The translations under genes and the position numbers were made by a program. 64,000 bases of DNA from Ignelater luminosus (taxonomy: Eukaryota; Arthropoda; Insecta; Coleoptera; Elateridae): assembly GCA_011009095.1 (NCBI GenBank), contig VTPC01090610.1:62001-126000 (forward strand), given 5' to 3'. This document shows positions 47,822 through 59,197 of this stretch, in pieces (the stretch's first letter is position 1; each line of letters begins with the position of its first letter). The notes under the pieces were generated by a model that searched no databases, was not told the origin of the DNA, and saw only the letters and a list, made by a program, of their open reading frames with translations.

Positions 47822-48990
47822 TCACAATATTCCATCATAGTTATTCATATAGATTTGTCGAAGTTGCATTTCTAGGCTTTGTCGAGGATTGATGAGTTTT
47901 GGAAGTAGTGTATTGGTGTAGAATGCTCTCAGTTTGACTTCCATGCCTCTCCAGAAGTTTTAATCTTTGGAATACAGAAGATAGCTAAAAAGTTTACAAT
48001 AAATATAAAACATTATTTTACCTCGTTATACATTCGACAAAAATTTCGGCTTGGGTTGCAACAACAAAATAGCACAAAACCCTTTTTGTAATATCGAGAA
48101 GGCCTTACACTTGATAGTAATAACTGTGCGTCTTTTTAAGAGACATGGTTTGTCTGTTGTCATCGAATTCGCAAAAATCAATTAATATGGCTTTACAAAT
48201 CTCGATTGATGAACAATTACCACTTTTGACCGATGTTTTAATTTCAATGACTGCATCATCACTAATAAGGCCGTCCGGGGAGCATGCTAGGAAAGGTGAC
48301 TTGGGATCTATAACGAGCCCAGATTTTTTTACTTGAAGGCCGCATGAAGCTTCGAATTGCTTTTTAACATTCTCTTCTTTTTCAAACCCAAATCGTGTTG
48401 CATTATTTCCCCTGAAATGGTTATATAGCAGATTAGCAACTGTTTTAGCCGTGGATGTAGTTTTACGAAATTTGCAAATCTTCCCAAAGTTAGACGCCGT
48501 TAGACGTTTGCGTCTTTCGGAAATCCACTTGTTATTTGACTATAGAACAGTGGCTTCACAAATAGCTTTTCTATCTGCTTTGTGGAGATCTTGCACGAAT
48601 TCGTTGCATTTTTGTTTATAAAATTCGGGATCCATATCCGGCACGCACTCAGTTGCAGCATGCACAGAATGGAACGAACATTTTACATATTTGTCTGCAC
48701 GACTTTACAACTAGAAAAACTATTACATTTAAGAATTTTCACTTACGTTTTTTTGAACGTAACTGCAGCTTTCCGCGTTTCTTCAAGAAACTTTTGGTAT
48801 AATAACCTGCAACAGTGTCATCTGCACTTCCATGTATTATGGTGAGAAAATTTCCATTAAAATTAAAAAATATCAGCAGCTTTACGTGTTTCAATATGAC
48901 CCTTTTAATGAATAATTAACTCGTTTACCACCAACAAATTTGGCAACAACGGAATTCGTGTCCACATTGTATAATAGGTTCTCGGCATTG
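47822..48990 (-). pseudogene. YqaJ-type nuclease gene fragment (Mutator-associated)
   Basis: YqaJ is a phage-type exonuclease domain of the PD-(D/E)XK fold. The minus strand near 48560-48130 reads WISERRKRLTASNFGKICKF, NNATRFGFEKEENVKKQFEA, PFLACSPDGLISDDAVIEIK and TSVKSGN. The SPDG...IEIK pair holds the metal-binding acids and lysine. KKTHSYYYQV then a stop, then LLDITKRVLCYFVVATQAEI and, after an intron-like gap, FWRGMEVKLRAFYTNTLLPK complete the domain. Upstream, near 48930-48990, NSVVAKFVGGKRVNYSLKG is a block found ahead of YqaJ in insect Mutator-like proteins, with broken sequence between. An in-frame stop and frame breaks make it a pseudogene. Confidence 0.78.
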
Positions 48991-50574
48991 ATCACTTAAT
49001 CAGTTAATAGATTGCGTTATCGTTAAAATAACAATGGAATACAGTTTGAGAATTTGATAAGTTGAGTTACCTATAAGAATTGAAATAATTGAATTAACTA
49101 CATTTCTGTCTAGTTCACGAACGGCTCAGCCGATTTTAATTTTCTTTAATGTAAAAGATTGAGAATTTTATACCCTTTAAAACGATATATCACACATGAG
49201 ATAGTACTATTTAAAATTCTGGGATGGAGTTGGTTGGGGGGGGAGGGTGGAAGTTTCTCAACTGATTAGAATAGGTTATTAAATGTCCCCCTTCAAAACA
49301 AAATCGCCGTGTTTTAGCAATTTTTGATAATTTTACTAATTAAAGAGTTATTCAAGGTGAAAAATTTTGAAATGAAAGCCCTGTATAAGTATTCAAAATA
49401 ACCTTTCCGGTAAAGAATTAGCAAAACTTTAATTTACTACACTTCACACTGAAGCAGTGCAAGCCCACTCAGTATCCATTATTTCCCTATTTGCACTTTT
49501 ACGTCTACCGAATACATTTTCGGAGTCAAACACTTATAAAAATATACATATTAACACTAACTCCTAACAATTAAATTGACTTATGTGAACAAGTAAACAA
49601 AAAATGGTTTGTTAAAATGACTTCAATACATAACTGATTGTTATAAAACTAGAGATCTACATTTTTTAAACTTTTTCTAGTTCTAGAAAATGGAAAATAA
49701 AAAGCAACGACGTGTACAAATGCAGTAAATATTTTATTTTCTACAAAAACCCTATGAACACTGCTCTAAAATAATTAGGGTAGGAAACACTTGAACATTA
49801 AAACAATTTACTATTGAAATCCCTATGGTGCGCGAATCAATTCTATACCCTGTATTATTTACGTTACGTAATAATAATAATAATATAATTCTGAATATTA
49901 TAGCAAGTCTACTAAATTAATTTATAAGTGAATTCAAATTAACTGTTTTACCTCAAAAAAAAAATTACTTTGGGCCGATAGTTCTTGAACAATCGTAAAA
50001 CCTTTTCGTTCTTGTAAAAATATGTTTCTTGTATACCTGGATATACCTGTTTGAGTGTAAAACTAACACATTTTTGAACAAAAGAGGGATTATAGTGACA
50101 AGATGAGTAGCACGGAGGCCTAAAGTCGGCTGCAAAATTATCTAGTCTTATATGTTATACCTCGTTAGATATTGCTACGTCAACAGAGATGTTACGAGTA
50201 CGACGTATACTATGCTCTATTCTAAAATTCCGATGTTTTCGAGCTCTCCTTAGCAGCCTTAATTTAAACACAAACATGAGTATGGTGAGGGTGAGGTTCA
50301 GATTGTAACACTCTGTTGTACCAGCTAAGCCCTGTTCACATATACCTGTATTATAGGTACTTAATCTAAACAAAAGCAGTAACCAAATAGTTTCTTGTTT
50401 GCAAGTCGCAAAGATTTACTTGATTGTTAATTTCTTTTAGACTATTCTATGTATTTTCTGGATGCAGAATGCTTTATTTTTCAATGTTTTATTTGGTTTG
50501 TTTTGTTTGTCTTTTTGTATAGACATATGTTTTAAAGAAAAAAGTCATAGAGCTTGAATTTATCTTGAAATTAT
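48991..50574. other. AT-rich stretch, no gene recognised
   Basis: Contains a G-run at 49234-49247 and a short (AAT)n run near 49868. The 3' part may be the untranslated tail of the pogo fragment at 50575-51172. No coding region is supported. Confidence 0.4.
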
Positions 50575-51174
50575 TTAATTTCCACCAGAACCATGCAAAA
50601 GTGGAAAAACAGCCCGTTTATTTTGAAATGGAATCTTTTGGCATTTATATTTTATATCTGGAATTGGCCACACATAATATTTATCTGACATATTGCTTAC
50701 AAAAGCACAACCAATATCTGAAGATGTATCTGAATATGTGGTGCACACGGCGTTAGACCATTTTTTACAATCTAGACACTGCATCCATTTTTCTTTTGGT
50801 AAGCTATTACTGAATAACTCCAGGCAAATTAAACAAAAATAATCTTCTCCTTCAGAAGAATTTTCGGTTGACAGGTTCTCCTTTCCTTTGCTTCCATTAG
50901 GGTTCCTCGTTTTCTTACCCTGGCCTTTTCCTTTTGCAGATGGTAATTTTTTCTTGCCTTTCCCTGGAGTAGTTTGGAATATTGGTTTCTTAGCTTTATT
51001 TCTTTGGTTATATTCTTCTTCAATTGCATTTTTTCATGAGTATCAGTAAGTACCGCAGTTTTACGTTTTTTACCACCTCTTTTTGTTTCGGATCTTGGAC
51101 CAGCTTGTGGTAGAGGTCTTATATCTTGGGGTGAAAAAGGAATTGGCTCTGTAAAAGTTGCTTGTAGCCCACTA
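50575..51174 (-). pseudogene. Pogo/Tigger-type protein, C-terminal tail with zinc-binding domain
   Basis: On the minus strand: IPFSPQDIRPLPQAGPRSET then KRGGKKRKTAVLTDTHEK, the usual proline and lysine-rich tail after a pogo DDE domain; a basic stretch to about 50870; then, after a frame break, YFCLICLELFSNSLPKEKWM and QCLDCKKWSNAVCTT. The CxxC...WxQCxxCxxWxxxxC spacing is that of the PHD-like finger found at the end of some insect pogo-derived proteins. The catalytic domain is absent: the fragment starts abruptly at the junction with the copia piece at about 51175. Confidence 0.75.
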
Positions 51175-51810
51175 GCTCACGTTATTTCCCCAGTCAGAGT
51201 CTGTATAACCACAAATGTTTATACCCTCTTTTGTAAATACTAAATTTTTATTTATTGTACCTTTTAAATACCTCAAAATTCTCTTAGCATATTGAAAGTG
51301 AGTGTTACTATAGGAATTATTAAACTGACTCAAATAACTAACGGCAAATGCTATATCAGGTCTTGTATTTACTGCTAAGAACATTAAAGAACCTATTAAA
51401 ACACGATAAGGAATATTTGCATCGCATGTTGAACTTTTTTGTAATTTTAGATGAGTTATTGGTGTCGATACATTTTTTGCATCCTGCATAACAAATTTCT
51501 CTAACAATTTTAAAATATAGTGTTTCTGATTTACTCTGATCTCATTTTTACATTTATCTACTTCTATATTTAATCCTAAACATTTCTTTACTTGTCCTAG
51601 ATGTTTAATTTTAAAATTATTTGCTAAAGCTCTTTTTATCTCATCTTTTTCTTGATTGTTGTTTGAAAAAATAAGAAAATCGTCTACATATAATGCAATT
51701 ATTACAATAGAGTTTTGATTCTTTTTAATATAAACACAAGATTCATATTTTGATTTTTTATATCCCAAACCAGTTAAGGTTTTTTCATTATGAGCACTGG
51801 TAATCTTCAA
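51172..51810 (-). pseudogene. Ty1/copia reverse transcriptase to RNase H fragment
   Basis: A 212-residue open frame with TGLGYKKSKYESCVYIKKN, the catalytic IIALYVDDFLIFSN (YVDD), LGQVKKCLGLNIEVD, YRVLIGSLMFLAVNTRPDIA, FAVSYLSQF, AKRILRYLKGT and GYTDSDWGNNVS, the first catalytic block of RNase H. It then hits a stop at the junction with the pogo tail. Gag, protease, integrase and the RT fingers are missing. The remaining RNase H end lies 9 kb away at 41884-42107, same strand. Confidence 0.9.
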
Positions 51811-52257
51811 TCAAAATTGATTGAAATCATAACGAGAATTGTTTTTAAGATGTCTCTCTAAACAAACAATAACATTTTTATTATTAGTAACACATAAAAT
51901 ATAATCTTTCTCTTATAAACCTGCCTGTTTAATCTTTGTTGCTAAATTATTATAGACAGAAATAATTAACTGCAGATCTTCTCTTTTCATCTTATTTTTT
52001 GAAGTTGAACAAAGTTGAACTTCCATATTGTTGTTTATATTTACGTAAACGTCACACACGTCGCAGACGCAAATTGCGCATGTTTTTAAATCCCGCCTAG
52101 ATCACATGATCAAATTAGTTCTTGTACCCTTCTCTCTATATCTTATTTCATCCCTCTGGGAATTACCTAATTCTTAAATCGTGTTAGACTTAAACCTGTC
52201 CTAGGAAGCCGTGTTGTATGGGGTTTTTCCCCAATTCAACACTTAAGTAATTCAAGT
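51811..52257. other. Unassigned stretch between copia fragment and trihelix relic
   Basis: A short minus-strand frame from about 52025 (MEVQLCSTSKNKMKREDLQL) has no similarity I can name. A small palindrome (TGGGGTTTTTCCCCA region, 52212-52241) bounded by TGTTG and CAACA resembles LTR ends but has no partner. Confidence 0.35.
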
Positions 52258-53250
52258 TTATTTGCTAAGATTTCTTATTAGTTGCTCTAACAATTCATTT
52301 TTTCTTTGCGATCTCGCTTGTTCTTCTTTTGTATACCTCAAGTCTTTGTCATTTTAAATTATTGGTTTCTTCATAATACTTCTCTTTTAATACTCTCATT
52401 TCCTTCAATTTTTTCATAAGTGACGAGTCTCTTTTTTATTGAAAACGTTGGTGTGGATGTTCTTGATGTTGAAGGACTTTCTCTATTATCACTTGCCTCT
52501 GGATTCTTTGTGATATTACCTGCCTCTGCATTTCCTGGATCATCTAATCCCGCAGCTTCCAGTATTTGACTTTTTCCTCTGCCACATTATCATTGGAATT
52601 TAGGAGATATTCTGGAAAAATTGCAGTTTATTCCACCATGTATATTTGTACTTCTATATTAAAAACATATTTTTAATTAAAAGTTAAAATGTACATTATA
52701 AATGTTATACTTACTTCTCATAAGGGCATTTTATTATATTTCGTCGTCTTGTTATTATTCTCGGTTTTTTTTATATATTCTTTCTAAAGTTTTCCATCTT
52801 TGTTTTTATGGTTTCCCACAATTTCTTTTTTGTTTTTAAATTAAAAGTCTTCCCCACTTTTCCATACAATTCTTTATAAAAACTAATTAATAATTTTGTC
52901 GAAGAATCATTCTGCGTATCCTTGGTAGAATCTAAATTGTTAGTTTCAACCGATGAGGCACAGCCTCCCGATGTCGTGTCCATATAACAGTTGCGGTCAG
53001 CAACAAGCAAATTATATGAAAATTGTCTGTCATTTTGCAGACGAAGCTGTTCTTCACGGAAGGAAGTATCTGCAATATGAAAGTAATACATACAGCTTAT
53101 AAATATTGGCCATTCATTTTAAATTTCAACATTTTACTAAGGTTAAGGATACTTACCATTCTAAAATTTGCCAGTGTAGTCGGGTGGTCCCCGGATTTGC
53201 AGTTGACGTCCTTCTTCGTCAGTAACTATTATACTATCCCAAATCTCCAT
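52258..53250 (-). pseudogene. Trihelix (Myb/SANT-like) DNA-binding gene relic
   Basis: Start MEIWDSIIVTDEEGRQLQIR (ATG 53250) leads to a GT donor near 53152. A second exon (to about 52717) carries STKLLISFYKELYGKVGKTF and NLKTKKKLWETIKTKM, the trihelix-like DNA-binding block of an insect family (KLLLxLYKE...FKTKKKLWEII), continuing in another frame as TLERIYIKKTENNNKTTKY. The minus-strand end reads YTKEEQARSQRKNELLEQLI then RNLSK and a stop, the usual C-terminal helix. Frame breaks and stops suggest decay. Such genes occur alone or as the companion gene of PIF/Harbinger elements; no such transposase is seen here. Confidence 0.65.
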
Positions 53251-54585
53251 TATTTTCTAATTGGTAAATGTAATAAGAATGTAATAAACAAAACTTAACC
53301 TTTCTAGACGTTTTGCGGCACGTGTTGGGTTGCTGGTAAAACACAGTAAAACGAGGTTATGTTTACTGTTCACAGCATACAATTTGCAACTTTTTTTTAC
53401 ACCGAAAACGTTTGTTAAATTTCGATGCACTGATTTACACTAGTTACACTTGCGCCTTTACATTTGTTACACTTACATTTTTCCAGACTATTATACCAAA
53501 CAAAGCTAATGTTACTAAACTGCAAATCCTAGCAAAGCACAAGAATTAACTTCTCCAACTATATCAAAATCTTTTATGCAGTCGCTACCTTCGGCATATT
53601 TAAAATATTTAATCCAAAATATTTTTTTAAAATGCTTTGCTAAATTGTACTGGCGTTGGGTTTGATGCATTTCCTTCTTGCTGACGAATGTCCCCAAACT
53701 TATTCTCTAAACAATCTTGATTGAATCTGCGAGCACAAATGAAATTTTTTTTATTTTAAAATTGAGGACATCAAATAAGTTATTTATTTTAGCAATGAAT
53801 ACTGGTGTAGCCATAGCAGACGCAATTTCTCAATCTGGTCGAAAGTTATTAGAGAAGATGTAAAAATGTTTCTTATGTACCTTTTTTCCAAGCATCTTAT
53901 GATCATTCCTTTTTGTTTCCATTTTCACTTGGATTACATTGTAATTATAATTGTAATGGCATTATGCTGTTGGCACGCAGTTTAAGTGAATAAGTAATTG
54001 AAATTTACCCGTGGATACTAACCGTAAAGAGATTGCCATAGAGTTTGGGATACACCCTGTATGTTAAAAGCTAAATAACCTTGGGCCTTAGCACATTTAC
54101 TTACCTAATTTTGAACCTGCTACGATAATAACACTACTGTATGTACAGAAAACACTTCGATAGCATTAACTAGTGCATCATCTGATAAAGCAATTTTTTC
54201 CAACATACCTAAGTAATAAAATAATAACCCAAAAGTAGACATTAAGTAATATTTGGTATTTATTAAAAACGTACATGTTATGTTACATACAAAGATAAAA
54301 TATTTCACAGCAAAATAAAGAACAATAAAATTTTACAATCTACCATTTTTTTCAGACCGTAATGTTGTTTGCCGAAGCGACATTCCTGTTGTTTGAACAT
54401 GTTGAGCATCTCGTCACCATCTGTTGTATAAAATAAAAATTTCGATACAGGTGGGCTGTCACGCCATATTTCAGAGGTGAGGGCAAAATTTGAAGGCGTA
54501 GGCCGAGCGCCTGAAAAATGACAGCGCACGTCTATCGAAAAAAATTGTTTGTATCTAATCGTTTACTGTAAATTTTGAGATTCGC

Positions 54586-54630
<45 letters not shown>

Positions 54631-54990
54631 TAGACTTGTTAGTACTTGGCTGTAATATCTAACAAATAGTTCAATCACTCTTTTCCATTTTCTTTATAGT
54701 TTGTAGTTAAAGGTAAAACTGCACTGTTTGCAAATTATAGTGCTGATCAACAAGAATTCTGATTGGTTAATTTGTGGAAATTAACTATAGTTCATTGTCA
54801 CTTAATCATAGAACTTTTAATTACATAATTATCTTTATAAGACAGAATTAAATTTAACATAGAACTAAATTTTATTTATGCTAGTTAATTCAAGATTAAA
54901 TAGAGTTTTATAGGACTGGGCCTTAAAGTTTTCGTTCGTAACTACAAAAAGCAATTTTGAAAAAACTTACGTATACACTGATTAAGTTTA
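53251..54990. other. AT-rich stretch, no gene recognised
   Basis: Holds a 42-base (AAT)n run at 54588-54630 and a transposon-like terminus (GGGATACACCCTGTA) at about 54048-54062 without a visible partner. Short open frames here have no similarity I recognise. Confidence 0.4.
54588..54630. repeat. (AAT)n microsatellite
   Basis: Uninterrupted AAT/TAA run of about 42 bases, the longest in the window. Confidence 0.95.
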
Positions 54991-55010
54991 TCAAGAATGG
55001 TGTGATTATC

Positions 55011-56345
55011 CACATATTCTGTATTTGCTGAGTGACATCGGATTACATGATCCAGATGGTTGAAGGGACATTGTCTGACATTTTGTTTTACTATGTGAAG
55101 GGCACCTCGTGTCCAGTTGTTGTGCATGTTCTGCTAGACCATATAATTGAGTACCACGTATGAACAAATGCCACCCTTATGAACATTGACGAGTGGACAG
55201 GACGAATCAATAAAGATTTCAAATTTGAAAGGTCCACGAATTCTATATGTTGATCATGTGGATATAATTATATATATCATCAACATTGACGAACAGACTC
55301 AGGAATAGTGAAATTATCCACATATCCTAACATTCATTCTTCTACGTCCATATACGTAGTTCATCTTCTACATTAAGTATCACTTCAGATTGTCTTCACA
55401 CATGAAAGAATACATGTGTCTGACATCATCCTTTCCAGGTTTTGGAAAATTCTAAATTGTTACACAAAACATAAGCATATATCTTAATCGCGGCCATCAT
55501 GATCGCGACCCTTTTTGCTACTTGACACCCGAACCATTACATTCCCTCTCTTCCCTGGTAGTTGCCTCCTCTTTCACTCCTACCACCTTGGAGACCGCAA
55601 TAAAATTTCTTTTTGGCGTATCAAACAAAAACATACAGAAAATTTAAAATTATCATTTTTACATTATAAAAAATTACACTAAGAATGAAAATAACAATAC
55701 TTGAACAATTTTAAGTTGCTGGTTGCTCACAAACTGGCTGGTTCTGCTCATCCGTTAACAATAATATAAGAAATATATTTGCACATCTGTTGTACATGTT
55801 GTGCTAGACTACATAATGGAGTAGCACGTAAAAACAAAATAAATCCAATTTCAAAAGAATTGGTGGCATTGGATGTTTCGTTATGAGGATTGACGAATAT
55901 TCTGTAGTTTCTGAGCGGCACTGGATTAGATGATCGCAGACGTACGAAAGGCATCTTGTCATCATGTCCGCTAGACTACATAATGGAGTAGTATATACAT
56001 GCTCTATGTGAGCATCCCATTTGAAATGTGTTGAATGTGCTTCTATTATGAAAAGCCATAGATTTAATCCAATGAATATTTTAAATTAGTAAAATGAAAG
56101 ATTTGAAGCTTGAAAGAAACTGTATTGTCTAAAACAAACGAAACTTCAAAATCTGCAAAAACCTTTGTTTTTATTTAACACCCACCACTCATAAACATAG
56201 AAATTTGCTGAGGTACTACATGGTCCCAGACGTATGAACAGAGAGAGAGAGAGAGAGAGACATAACAGAGTAGCACGTATAAATGGGTGTTCTATGCGAG
56301 CATCCTATTTGAAAAGTGTTGGATGAGTTTTTTTTTCTAAACACA
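55011..56345 (+). repeat. Degenerate repeated units (GCTAGACTACATAATGGAGT family)
   Basis: Stretches resembling GCTAGACTACATAATGGAGT plus AGCACGTA recur near 55132, 55802, 55970 and 56262. Two of them are preceded by a second shared block: ATATTCTGTATTTGCTGAGT / GACATCGGATTACATGATCC (from 55015) and ATATTCTGTAGTTTCTGAGC / GGCACTGGATTAGATGATCG (from 55897). The two last copies share GCGAGCATCC/GTGAGCATCC and TTTGAAAWGTGTTG. This is an old local amplification; no reading frame is kept. Confidence 0.6.
56241..56260. repeat. (GA)10 microsatellite
   Basis: Twenty bases of GA repeats, inside the last unit of the 55-56 kb repeat family. Confidence 0.95.
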
Positions 56346-57484
56346 CGATATATCATTTATGTATATTCCAATATAGTAGATTATATCATTAGGATTCAAA
56401 GTATCACTTTGCTTGATTATGTTTACAGACGAGACGGAGCAACCAAAGACGTATGTAAAACTTAGTAGGTAATTCTTGAATAAAATCGCAGTAGTAGATG
56501 TTTTCAGTATAAGGCCGTTCCATACACGTGACTCTGGACATTTAAAAATGGTTGTTTGTCAAACAAATTATAACTTTATTATCTATGGCCAAACAAGCAA
56601 TTAAATTACATTGCCATTGCCCTGCTGGTTCATTACATATAAGTTTTAGTTTGCCAGTATATAACTGATGGGGCAGTGGTGGAAATGTGCCACCGGTCAA
56701 GGCTTTACTATCAACTATAGATTCATTAAATGTAAAATGTTGGTCAAAATTAAATCTGCTCTACAGAAGCTTTACAGTAAGATATTTGCATAATTTATCA
56801 TTGTTAAAATCATTGGCCAATGGTTTACCCGATTTTTAGTGCCTTTTAAGCCCATTAAAAGCTTTTTTCATCTAAAAAAATTTAATACATTCCAAACGAG
56901 ATTGCATCTATGCAGTTTGATATCTACGATTTATGATTTAACAAACTGGCCTTGAAAGCGCGCTAACTTTGATCGAAAAGGTGAGTATAAGAATAAAGGA
57001 TTAATCAGAAAGATCTGCTAATTTCCAAAAAAATCAAATTCGGAAATACTACAAAGTGCATAAGTTTCCAAAATTCCTAGAGCTATAAGTCTTCTCCTAA
57101 ATATGGGTTGATTTAACTTCCCATTTTGCATTCTGTGGATCTGCCAGGAATTTTGAACCATCAAATCCAAGTACTAAGCAATAAGGCAAAAGTACCACTT
57201 TTTGCCACGAATATTTGTGCGATATAAACCAATATTTTGGTCACAGCGATCAGCACCACCCCTATTGGTGTTAGTACATGAATATTGTGTGGCTGTGTTA
57301 CTGAAATTTTTTTATTTTCTTTTCTACTGTATTGTGAGACATTGTGAATTGGATAAACAGGCAAAGCGTTCGATGCAATATCAACTACATTATTATTATG
57401 CCATCTTGTAACAATAAATTTGTTATCCCTTGATTTATACTCAAATAACCTCTTTTTCTTTTTTTACTTTCTTACTTACTTATC
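56346..57484. other. AT-rich stretch, no gene recognised
   Basis: I see nothing coding or repetitive that can be named. Confidence 0.4.
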
Positions 57485-57490
57485 CTCAAC

Positions 57491-57960
57491 TTATTCTACC
57501 ATGGGTGTCGAGGTAATTATTCCTTTCCATTTCTTCTTATCTTTTGCTTCTCGTCTTGCTTGTGTCCAGTCCAACTCTTTTCTCTTTAGTACGTCAGCTA
57601 CCTCGTCATTCCACTTTCTTCTCGGTCTGCCCCTTCTTCTCTTTTCTCCCGTTTCTATTTCACATAGCTTTTTTACCGTCTTCTCCTCGTCCATTCTTAC
57701 CACATGCCTGAACCGTCTTAGTTGTTGCCTTTCTATCTTTTGTATTACACTTTTAACATTGAAGTCTTTTTTTATTTTTTTCACTATTAATTTTGTCCAT
57801 ATTCGTCACTCTCGCAATTTTTCTTAGAATTTTCATTCCACATGCCGTAATTTTACGTTTTAGCTGTTTACTTAGAACTCACGATTCACTTCCGTAGATG
57901 AGAGTAGGTACCCAGCACAACCTCATAGATTCTAATTTTTGTCTTTTGGGATATCTCTCT
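57491..57960 (-). pseudogene. RTE-type non-LTR retrotransposon, extreme C terminus of RT protein
   Basis: The frame at 57491-57784 reads VIQKIERQQLRRFRHVVRMD, ETGEKRRRGRPRRKWNDEVA and DWTQARREAKDKKKW with a stop, which is the C-terminal block (LRWFGHV.RM...GRRRRGRPR..W) of RTE/BovB-like elements. Upstream to about 57960, in another frame, KQLKRKITACGMKILRKIAR precedes it. The RT core is absent, as in most 5'-truncated copies. Confidence 0.85.
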
Positions 57961-58110
57961 CGTTAAAGAACTGGTTGTATAGTATTTGGTATATTGTTGT
58001 TGTCCTGTTTATTCTGTTCATTATTTCCTTTTTATTTTGCAATCCAGAGTTCGCACATTGATTTTCACGAATTGTACCGGTAAGACGAAGATTTTTGAAT
58101 AATATTGCTT

Positions 58111-59160
58111 CTAGTTGTAGAAAAAGTTATCAGTGTATATATGATATGAGTAATTTCCTTTTGAGCAGAGGACATCTTCATATTCAAGAACTACGAATGG
58201 CTCATCAACGTCGTAATTTTCACAGTGAGACGCAAATTCTAAAAACTTTATTATATCAAAAAGTTGTCTGACTTTAGAGAAACTTTCTAAACGGTTCGAT
58301 ACTTCATCACCACAGCAATGTAGATTTGACAGAATATATTCAAATCTATCTATAGACAAAGCGTTGGCTACGATGGTCTGTTTACTATTTTTCCAAAACA
58401 TACGCCGGCACCGTCTGGGTAATGGTATATATCTACTCAAATGGAGCATCCCAAAACATGCTTTCAGATCTTGTTTAGAAATATCTCCATTTTTATTTCG
58501 CTTATCGAACCCGGTTGTGAAGGTTAGCAAGGTAGCGTTCGTAAAATGGTTCCTGTATACAACCTGGTTGAGTAGGTTGTAACCCTGGTCAAAGAGTAGG
58601 GTTACTAGTAGGTTATTTTTGTTGTTGGATGGTTTGAGGTTAGCTAGTTGCATTAGTTTCATAGCAGTCTCATTCTGTTCTCCTTCTTCTTCATCATTCT
58701 CTAACCCCATATAACAAAACAACGCAGCAGTAATCATTTTTCTTTTGTTTACTGTATTTGTCATGTTATTTGAAGAATAAACCTTCTAAATCTGAGGTTG
58801 GGATTATTGTTACCCTGATGAGCTACTGTTCAAACAATTCTAGTGGAGAGTTATTGTTTAGTGTCGTAGAGATTTGAGGCCATTCTACTGTATCTGGTTT
58901 CAAATTGGTATTCTCTCATTTATAATCTAGTTTACTAGATTTTGTCAATTCTAGCTATAAAATTCTTCATCATCTGAAGATACATTATTGATTCCAGCTT
59001 CTGCCAACAGTTGATTACCTGGTAAATTATTTATTGATACATAATCCTCTTCACCGGAGCCTTCATCAATTAAATCTTTGCGTTAATAGGAGGCATAATA
59101 TTTGTAGTCACTTTCGTGTTATCTTCAGGGTCACTTGATTCTAAACTAGTGCGAGACTCC
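58111..59160 (-). pseudogene. piggyBac-type transposase relic with internal deletion
   Basis: The open frame 58111-58764 contains DISKQDLKACFGMLHLSRYI, PLPRRCRRMFW, NALSIDRFEYILSNLHCCGD and ESFSKVRQLFDIIKFLEF, the conserved N-terminal half of the piggyBac DDE domain. It then reads NYDVDEPFVVLEYEDVLCSK and NYSYHIYTDNFFYN: the first catalytic Asp region is joined directly to the YTDNFF block, so the sequence between is deleted. Upstream, in other frames, acidic residues and DTVEWPQISTTLNNNSPLEL FEQ match the usual piggyBac N terminus. About 70 residues (MTNTVNKRKMITAALFCYMG onward) between these parts are not typical and may be an insertion. No TTAA-flanked ends were found. Confidence 0.78.
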
Positions 59161-59197
59161 TAAAACAAAATCTTTTTAATTTAGCGAAAATAACAAT

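Noticed and set aside
48937..48950. A sixth TGGCAAC promoter-type motif
   Set aside because: TGGCAACAACG departs from TGGCAAYACTG and is part of the YqaJ-associated coding block VVAKFVGG.
51130..51180. A pogo terminal repeat at the upper edge of the copia split
   Set aside because: Similarity to GGGGAGATCGGGTACAAAAG is weak, and the same bases read as the pogo coding tail (FTEPIPFSPQDIRP) in frame.
52212..52241. LTR ends of the copia element (TGTTG...CAACA palindrome)
   Set aside because: The copia 3' LTR recognised by its polypurine tract starts TGTTAG and is different; no partner for the palindrome was found.
54305..54529. A 74-codon minus-strand frame (SEIWRDSPPVSKFLFY)
   Set aside because: It looks protein-like but I cannot assign it to a family; too weak to list as a gene.
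57420..57827. A 135-codon plus-strand frame rich in Phe, Leu and Ser
   Set aside because: It is the antisense of the RTE C-terminal block on the minus strand.
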